In this document: in pieces, positions 1 through 9,000 of the stretch
How the letters are laid out: each line of letters starts with the position of its first letter
Numbering within the stretch: position 1 is the stretch's first letter
Source: Desulfuromusa sp.
GTDB taxonomy: Bacteria > Desulfobacterota > Desulfuromonadia > Desulfuromonadales > Geopsychrobacteraceae
NCBI GenBank assembly: GCA_029932345.1
Contig: JAOZQF010000004.1
Location: forward strand, 1 to 32,158
Length of the DNA stretch: 32,158 nt
Direction: 5' to 3'
Translations under genes and position numbers: made by a program
Notes under the pieces: generated by a model
The model's database searches: none
The model's input: only the letters and a program-made list of their open reading frames with translations
Told to the model about the DNA's origin: nothing

Positions 1-3000
1 GATGGCAACGACGATCTGGATAACAGTGGTTTGTTGAACGCCACTGCCACAGCTACGGCTCTATCTGCCAACGTTGCAGTTGTAAATAAGGGGGTGGCTG
101 CCGCTGCCGATGCCGTCTGGGACGGTGGCACCAAAGCTGAAGCAACAGCGGTCGGTATCGCTGGCGACGGTGGTGATCGCTCGCGTACGACCTACCTGGC
201 GATCGGCACCGACCAATTCAAATTCGAGAAAAACACCATCACCGCAGATGGCATGGACAACATCAACAATCGCGGTGAAATCAACACCGCTGCGATGGCC
301 AATGCAGCATCAATCGGCGTCGCGGTTGCAGCCAAGGGGATCGGTGTAGCAACTTCGACAGCGACTGCCGAATCTCGCGCTGCAGCGATCGACGCCGGTA
401 GCGGAGATAGCATCGATGATCTCTATAACTCCGGCAAGTTGAATGCGGTGTCGACGGCGCGCGCGGCCGCGGCCTCGGTCAGTGTCACAAATAAGGGGCT
501 CGCAATTTCGGCCGATTCGGTCTGGGATGGTGGCACCAAGGCGACCGCTGTTGCCCGTGGCATCGATGTTGGTGCCGGTGGCGAAGCCCTGACCAATGAT
601 GGCCAGATTGATGCAGCGGCCGATGCAGCGACAGCGTCAGCAAGTATTGCGGTGAGTATGAAAGGGGTGGCCGGTGCCAGCGCTACGGCAACCGGCAAAG
701 CCGACGCGATTGCGATTGATGCGAGTGCCGGTGATGATGTTGATACAGTGACCAACAATGGCGTATTGACTGCCAATGCGACAGCGCTCTCAACGGCCGC
801 CTCGATCTCGGTCACGAACCAGGGGTTAGCGATCGCTTCGGGTGCGGTCTGGGATGGCGGCACGAAAGCCGAAGGGAGCGCACGAGGGATAGACGTAGGC
901 GACGGGGGTGATGTGATCGACAACAACGGTGCCGTGACGGTTTCGTCGCTGTCCGCAGCGGCAGAAGCTGCAGTCGGAGTCGCGGTAAAGGGTGTGGCTG
1001 GAGCGGTTGCCACCTCGACCAGTAAATCGGCGGCTGTAGCCCTCCATGCCGGTGACGATGACGACAATGCTGTTGACGTAGTTACCAATAGTGGCGATCT
1101 GACGGCTAACGCCGATGCCGGTGCAGTCTCTGCTGCAGTATCGTTCAGTAATCAGGGGGTCGCAATTGCCGGTGGTGCAGTCTGGGACGGCGGCACACAC
1201 TCGACTGCCGATGCCAGGGGGATTGAACTTGGTGGAGGTGCTGATGAAGTTGATAACAGCGGTGATATTTCTGCGAACAGCATTTCTCTGGTGGCCGAAT
1301 TGGCCGCCAGTGTCAGCATCAGTGGGGTCGCCGGTTCGGTAGCAACTTCCACCGGAAAATCGAATGCTACAGCAATTGATACCGGTAGTGGCAATGCCGT
1401 CGATAGTGTCATCAATAGTGGCAACTTAAGCGCCACATCCGCTGCTGCAGCCGCAACCGCAGCAATCTCCGTTACCAATGCAGGGCTGGCTGTTGCCGGT
1501 GGTGCGGTCTGGGATGGCGGTACCAAAGGAAGTTCTGAAGCGCGTGGTATTTATGTGGGTGCTGGTCTTGAAAATGTCGGTGATTCGATAGACAACAGCG
1601 GCAACATTACAGCGACGAGTACTGGTATTGCAGCCGAGGTAGCTGCGGCAATTTCGGTGTCGGGTGTCGCCGGTGCCACCGCAACCTCGACCGGCAGTTC
1701 ACTCGCAACCGCTATCGATGCCAGTGAAGGCACTGATACGGATAGCGTCATTAACAGTGGTAGTTTGAGAGCGGAATCGACCGCTGCAGCTGCAACCTCG
1801 ACAGTTACATTTACCAATGCCGGTCTGGCTGTGGCCGCTGGCGCAGTTTGGGACGGTGGCACCAAGGCGATATCTGATAGCTACGGTATCGCCGTCGGGG
1901 ACGGTCAGGATCGTGTTGATAACTCAGGCAAGGTCACCGCCATAGCAAATGCGGCAGCGGCCGAGTTGGGTGTCAGTGTCGCGGTTACCGGCGTGGCCGG
2001 AGCGATTGCGACATCCACAGGTAAATCATCTGCAACCGCTATCGACACCGGCGCAGTAGAGGAAGATGCGGATACGGTCATTAACCGCGGTGATCTGACG
2101 GCTGAAGCCAATGCCCTTGCCGCTACCGCCACAGTTTCGGTGACAACCGCGGGGGTAGCAGTGGCCGGCGGCGCTTCCTGGGCTGGTGGTACCACAGCAA
2201 ATGCACAAGCGCGCGGTATTGAAGTGGGTGAAGGGACGGACCTGGTCGATAACTCCGGTAATATCGATATCTGGTCTAATTCTATTGCGGCCGAAGCGGC
2301 AGTGGCAGTGGCTGTTTCCGGCGTTGCCGCCGGTGTGGCTACCGCGACCAGCAGCGCTGATGCCAGTGCGATCGATACCGGCTTCGGCAACGCCGTTGAT
2401 GTTGTCAAAAATAGCGGCGACCTCGATGTGACTTCACATGCACTCGCAGCAACAACTTCGGTCAGCGTAACAACGGCCGGTGTCGCTGTCGCCGCCGGAG
2501 ATGTCTGGGATGGCGGCACCGAGGCTAAATCGAGTGCGCGTGGCATCGAAGTCGGCGAAGGTGCAGACACGATCGAAAACAGCGGCTCGGTACAAACGGA
2601 CGCATGGGCTGAATCGGCGTCTGCGACCATCAGTGTTGCAGTTGCTGGTGTTGCCGGTGCAGTTTCCACAGCCACTGCAACAGCCGACTCTACGGCCATC
2701 GATACAGGTTCCGAGGAGTACAACGACGTAATTATAAACAAAGGTGATGTTGGTGCTGATGCTACGGCTATTGCCGCTTCTGCGGCAGTGTCGTTCACGG
2801 CGGCCGGTGTGGCTATTTCCGGAGGCGCAGCGTGGGATGGTGGTACAACCGCCAAGTCCGATGCCATAGCCATGAATTTGGGTGGCGGTGCAGATGTTGT
2901 GTACAGTGATGGAGTTGTCACCGCCGATGCTCTCGCTACATCGACCGATATAGCCGCCTCGGTAGCTATTTTGGGGGTTGCCGGCGCGATCACTGCGGCA

Positions 3001-6000
3001 AACTCGCATGCCGCTGTAACCGGTATTGATCTGGGGGCAGGCGCTGATGTCGTTGAAACCTATAACCTCATTTCCGTATCGTCAGTTTCAAACTCCAATA
3101 CCGTGGCCAATGCGGATTCCAAATTCGGTGTAACTGTAGCGGGCAACAATTCCTGGGATGGCGGCACCCGCAGCAATTCAACAGCGTCGGGTATCACTGC
3201 TGGAAGCGGGAGCGACCGCATTGACAATTATGCCGATATAAGCAGCTCCGCAACCTCAGTCCCGACAGCAAGTGCCCTGACTTTTGTGGTTGGTGGTGTT
3301 GGTGTCGCAAATTCAACAGCGACCGCCGATGCCCGGGCCAATGCGATTGATGCTGGCAGCGAAAACGACACCATTAATAATCTCGGAGACCTGAATGCGA
3401 CCGCCACTGCAGCAGCAGTGGCGAGCAACGTGGCGCTCACCGGAATCGGTGTTGGTGTGGCAGCCGATGCCGTCTGGGACGGTGGGACGACGAGCAACTC
3501 GGATGCACGTGGTATTGCTGGCGGCGCCGGCGATGACCTTATTCTGACCGGCAACGCCGAGGATGTTTCGGTTATCAATGCGACGGCCAACTCGACCTCG
3601 GTCTCGACCAGTCTTGCGGTTACCGTGGGCGGCGTCGCAGGTGCAATCAGCACGTCGACAGCCAATGCCGACGCCAGCGGTATCGATGCAGGTACGGGCA
3701 ACGATACGATGATCAGTAACAGTGCTGTTACCGGGTTCGCCAACGCCAATGCTGCCAGTACCAGTGTTGCTCTGACCGGTGTTGGTGCGGCAGTCGCCAG
3801 CGATTCGTTCTGGGATGGCGGTACAAAAACGAACGCCTACGCAACCGGTTTGTCCGGCGGTGTCGGTGATGACGAAGTTCGTAATCTTGACTTTGCCCGG
3901 GCCGAAGCCGATTCAGACGCGACCTCGGTCGCAGCAGCAGTTACGGTCGGTGGTATAGCGGGTGCAGCAGCGGCAGCTACAGCGACCGCAGAGGCAGTCA
4001 CCCTGAGTGGTGACAAGGGTGACGATACTGTCGTTAACGAGGGGGTTGTAGAAGCGGTCGCTGATGCGACGGCAACCGGAGTCAGCGTGGCTTTCACCGG
4101 GCTTGGTATCAGTGTCGCAGGAACCTTCTTTGAAGGTGGTTCGACCTCCGATACGGTCGCCAGAGGGATTGGTGGAGGAGCAGGCGAGGATGTGCTGGTC
4201 AACAGTTTGGACGCGATGATCGACGTGCAGTCGCATGCGCGGACCAGCGATACTGCTGTTGCGGTCGCCCTGTTTGGTGTTGCCGGTGCGGGTTCGCGTG
4301 CGACAGCAATCTCAGACGGTTATGGCATAGATGGTGGTGACGATGCCGACGTGATCCTGAATGAAGGGATAATAACCCAGGCAACCAGTGCGGATGCTGT
4401 GGCAACCAGTATCTCCTATGCTGGAACGGGTGCCGCGATCAGTAGCGCTGGATCAGTCGGTCATTCGCAGGGAACCGGCCTGGCCGGCGGCGGCGGTGAT
4501 GATATCGTGACCAACACCGGGCAGGTAGACCTGACTTCTACTGCGAAAGCCATCGGCCAATCGATCAGTGTCACCTATGGCTTCGGCGGTTCGATTGCCG
4601 ATGCCAACGCTGATGCGATCGCTGCAGCGACCGGAATCGCTGGAAACGATGGCGCAGATATACTGACAAATGCCAGCACCCTGAAGGTAAGCACCAATGC
4701 TGGCACGACGGCGCGTTCAATCAGTTACTCGACCCTCGGTATTGCGCTGGGTAAAGCTAACTCGACATCTGAGGTTGCAGTGACTGGAATGTCCGGTGAC
4801 GCTGGTGGTGACACCATTATTAACAGCGAAGCCGGCGAGATTGTGGTTGCCTCAAAGGCGACAGCTGACGCCGGTTCGGTTGCGATTGTTCTGGGTGGGG
4901 TTGCAAATGCGGAAGCGCGTAGCAGCATCCTCGCTGATGCAACCGGTCTGAGTGGTGGTATCGGTGATGACGCAATCCGCAATGACGGTATTCTTGGCAT
5001 CCAGAGCAACTCGATCAGCACGGCCAACAGTGCCTCCGTCGGTTTCCTTGGCGTAAGTGGTGCTAAAGCCGGGACCGAAGTTGAAACCAGAGCCGTCGGC
5101 ATCTCGGGTGGCGACGGATCCGATAATATTGTGAATACCGGCTCTATTCGCGTCGGTACCGCAGTTGGTGCGACCGGCGATGAAAGCTACATGGCGGTTC
5201 TGCGCGGTGCTGCAGCAAGTACCGGCCTGGCCGGACTTGCCAGTGCAGAAGCATCGGCCTTTGCAGCGACCGAATCGACCGGGATAGCCGGCGGGGCGGA
5301 TGACGATTTCATCAGTAATCGGGGTGATGGTGATATCACCGTCCTTGCCAGGTCGTTGAACCAAACCGGGGCATTGGCTATTCAGATTTTTGGTTCCGCT
5401 GAAGCGGCCGGTGAGTCAGGCGCATTCACTCTTGCTACCGGGCTGTCCGGGGGGGTGGGCAATGACACCATCGAGAGCTTGACCCAACTCTATGTCGAGG
5501 CTGAATCAGAGCTGCTGCATAACGGTGCAAGTCTTACCTTCGCTGGTGCCAGTGAGGCAGAATCGTCACTGCAGGCACGAACCGAAGCGGTTGGAATCAA
5601 CGGTGACAGTGATGATGATGCCATCTTGACCGGCGGGACTATCGTGGTTGAGGCTACATCGACAATGGTTTCGAGCAATGGTGCCAGCGCGACATTCGGT
5701 AGCGGCAGTGTTGCCGGTCAAGCCGGTGCGGCGACCCGTGCGACAGCTGTCGATGGCGGTGATGGACACGACATCATCGATAGCTCTGCCGATATCACCC
5801 TCATTGCTCTTTCAGATCTGGCTCTGCACGGTTCCAGCTTTTCACTGGGCGGCAGCAGCGCGTCATCCGGGCAACTGGCAGCGACCACGCAGGCCGAAGC
5901 GCTGGTTGGCGGCGGTGGTAATGACCAGATCGTGAATCGCGGAGTGATTTCAATCATAGCGCAGTCGGAAATGACCTCAAGCGGCGCAGCTAAAACCGGT

Positions 6001-9000
6001 TTTGGCAGCTCATCTGCAAGTAATGTCTCGGGCGGTATAACCAGAGCGACCGGGATGCGTGGGGGTGACGGTGATGATTTGGTGGAGAATTTTTCCGGAG
6101 CCGAAATCATCGTTGATGCATCGACCAAAGTAGACGCCGATGCCATCACCTATACCTTTGCCGGTGGCACCAGTGCGGGCAATTTGCTCACCGGACTCTC
6201 TTATGCCGATGGCATCACCGGTGGCGAGGGCAACGATCAGTTACTCAATAATGGTCGTATGGTTATTTCAGCTACTGCGGACTTGACCGCTAGAGGTGGT
6301 TCCAAATCAACATTCACCGGCGGTAGCTCTTCTGCAACCGGAAAGTCAGCAGCAGGTGCTGATGTCGTTGGGATGAATGGTGGTGAGGGCGACGATCTGG
6401 TCATATCGACCGGTAATATCGAAGTCAGGGCAAAATCGATTGCCAGGGCACAAAATAACTCGAGCAGTTCAGCATCATTCAGTAGCGACCAGATAGCCGG
6501 ATCAATCAGTGAAACAACGGCAACCGCAACTGGTCTTCGCGGGGAAAGCGGCAATGATACACTAATCAACACCGCGAATCTGATGGTTTTTGCCGACAGT
6601 ACCGCTTACTCGTTCGCTTACGCCAACGGTGCGAGTTTCTCTTTTGACGGTGATGCGGAGGCAAGAAGTACCAGTACTGCAACTGCAACTGCCACAGGAT
6701 TCTCGGCGGAAGATGGCGATGTCGTGGTGCGAAACGACGGTCAGCTCACGGTTACAGCAACGGCAGGGACATCAGAAGATCTGGTTTCAACACTCATTTT
6801 CTATCGTCTCCAGGGCGACTACGAGGAAGATGTTGACCCCGATGAAATTGCTATTGCCGAAACTGTCACAACTGAGCCAGACTGGGATGATCCGGATGTT
6901 CAAGCACAGTATACAGATGGCGACATTCTTTACTGTACCGATGCCGCCTGTGTGCAAAACTCGGATATTAATTCCACCGGTAACCATTACCGGGTTGCCG
7001 TCGAGCAGGTCGATGATGACAATGATTCGAACACCGCTCCGATAGACGTATACAGCTGGGTCGTATTCGCTGTGGTCGACGATTTGCCCGATCTGACTAA
7101 TCCTGCAGTTAGTAGTCAATATGTGACTGGTGAAATTGTCGCATGCACGTCGATTTCCTGCCGTGAAGCTCCATCGGTAGAGTCATCCGCGACCTATTGG
7201 ACGGTTATCGTCGAACCGGTCGATGATGACAATGATCCAAACACCGCTCCAATAGACGTATACAGTTGGGAACAGCAAACTGGCCTGGTGATCGAGGTGT
7301 CGGTGGAGATCACTGAAACGAGCTTCCCGACTTACGCGGCCGCGAATGCCAACGGGCTTGACGGCGATGGTGTCGCAAGAGCCACGGGCGTGACCACCGC
7401 TAGTGCTTACGGTATTCAGCTCGGCAACGGTCATAACGATGTCGTATCGAATGACATGAACATCAATGCTGTCGCAAATAGTGTGATTAATTCCGCGTCA
7501 GACGGCGACGTTTTTGGCGATTCGAGGGGGAGCGTCAATGCGAGTGCGACGGCGAAGGCGTACGGAATCGCCGTCGGTGATGGTGACGATTATGTCTGGA
7601 ACTCGGGAACAATGTCGGTTACTGCAACACCGATGGCACAGGGGTACACTGCGGTCAGTCCCGGCGGTGGCATCTGCATCTGGTTCTTTGGTTGGTGGTG
7701 CGCTGCTGGAGGAACACCTGACGCACAGGCTATTACCACATTTACTGCGGAAGCCTCGGGTATTCTGGCTGGCGCTGGTGACAATTTTATCACCAACGAC
7801 GGATCCATCATTGTCACTGCCGCCCCGGATGTCATCGATGATTTGCGCCGTCCCGATTATGGTGAGTACGCGGCAATGACTCGCGGTGATGGTTCACCCG
7901 TCAGAACGGTCATATCCCACTCGACCGCGATTGGCATACTCACCGGTGATGGCAACGACACGGTGATCAACAATGGTACTATCATTGTCGAGGCTAAAGA
8001 CATCCTCAGTGGTTGCGCTGATGGTAGTTGCGGCATTCCGGCTAACGTCCAGGCAACACTCAGTGCCAGCGGCATTGTCACTGGTGCCGGCAACGATATC
8101 GTTACGAACCGTGGTGCCGTTGTCGCCAATCTGGTACAAAACGGAGTCCGTACCGGCAGCATTGCGATCAGCACCGGTGCCGGCAACGACACCATCAGCC
8201 TCTTTGATCCGGTGGAAGTTATACACCCTGAAACCGGCGAGACACTGACTGTTTCAGTTGTGGGTGATATCGATTTTGGTTCTGGTGATGATACTCTCCA
8301 TTTGACTGGCAGCCCGATTATCCAAGGCGACATGCGCCTTGGGGCGGTTGACGATGGTGTCGATTCGCTCATTGTCGAAGGGGCGGGATTTTTTGATAAA
8401 TCACTGCTCGACTTCGAGTCTGCCACAAAACTGGGGGCTGGTATCTATCGTGTCACTACCCTGTCATCCTTGCAACGACTCGAAATGAAAGAGGGAACCC
8501 TTGAGTCCGATGGTAGCTATACTTTTGCCAGTGACGGGCTGTTCAGGACAACTGTCCATAGTGATGGCAGTCACGGTAAACTACATTTGCTCGGCGCGGC
8601 TGAACTTGATGGGAACTTAAGTGTATTGCGTAGTTCGGGAGGACCTTATCTCGATGGCACGCGGTATGCGATCATTGAAGCCAATGATGGCCTGGTTGGC
8701 ACTTTCAGTGATGTTTCTCTTCCGCCAGACACACGATTACTTAGTTTTATGCTGGACGACACGTCTCCCACTCTCAGGGAAGTGGTCGTCGATGCCGAAA
8801 GCTTTGGTAGCGTTGCCAAGTCTCGTTTGGCGCAGACTCTCTCTGGTTATCTGGACAGCTGGATGACCACGGCCACAGGTGATCTCAGAACTACCCTCGG
8901 CAAATTCCAGACCCTTTCTTCAGCAGAAATTGAGCAGGCTTTCCGTAGCTTCAGCCCGGAACAGTATGACAGCCTGACCGTGTCGACTACCAAATCGACC

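Noticed and set aside
423-2993. Long minus-strand ORFs (221, 124, 104, 362 aa) opposite the autotransporter
   Set aside because: Low-complexity A/P/S/T translations mirroring the repetitive high-GC sense codons; no RBS or domain signal.
1-6780. RTX-type calcium-binding toxin or CRISPR-like array
   Set aside because: GGxGxD-like turns are present but not in tandem nonapeptides, and the protein ends in an autotransporter barrel. The ~330-bp repeats are coding, with diverged nucleotides and no spacers.
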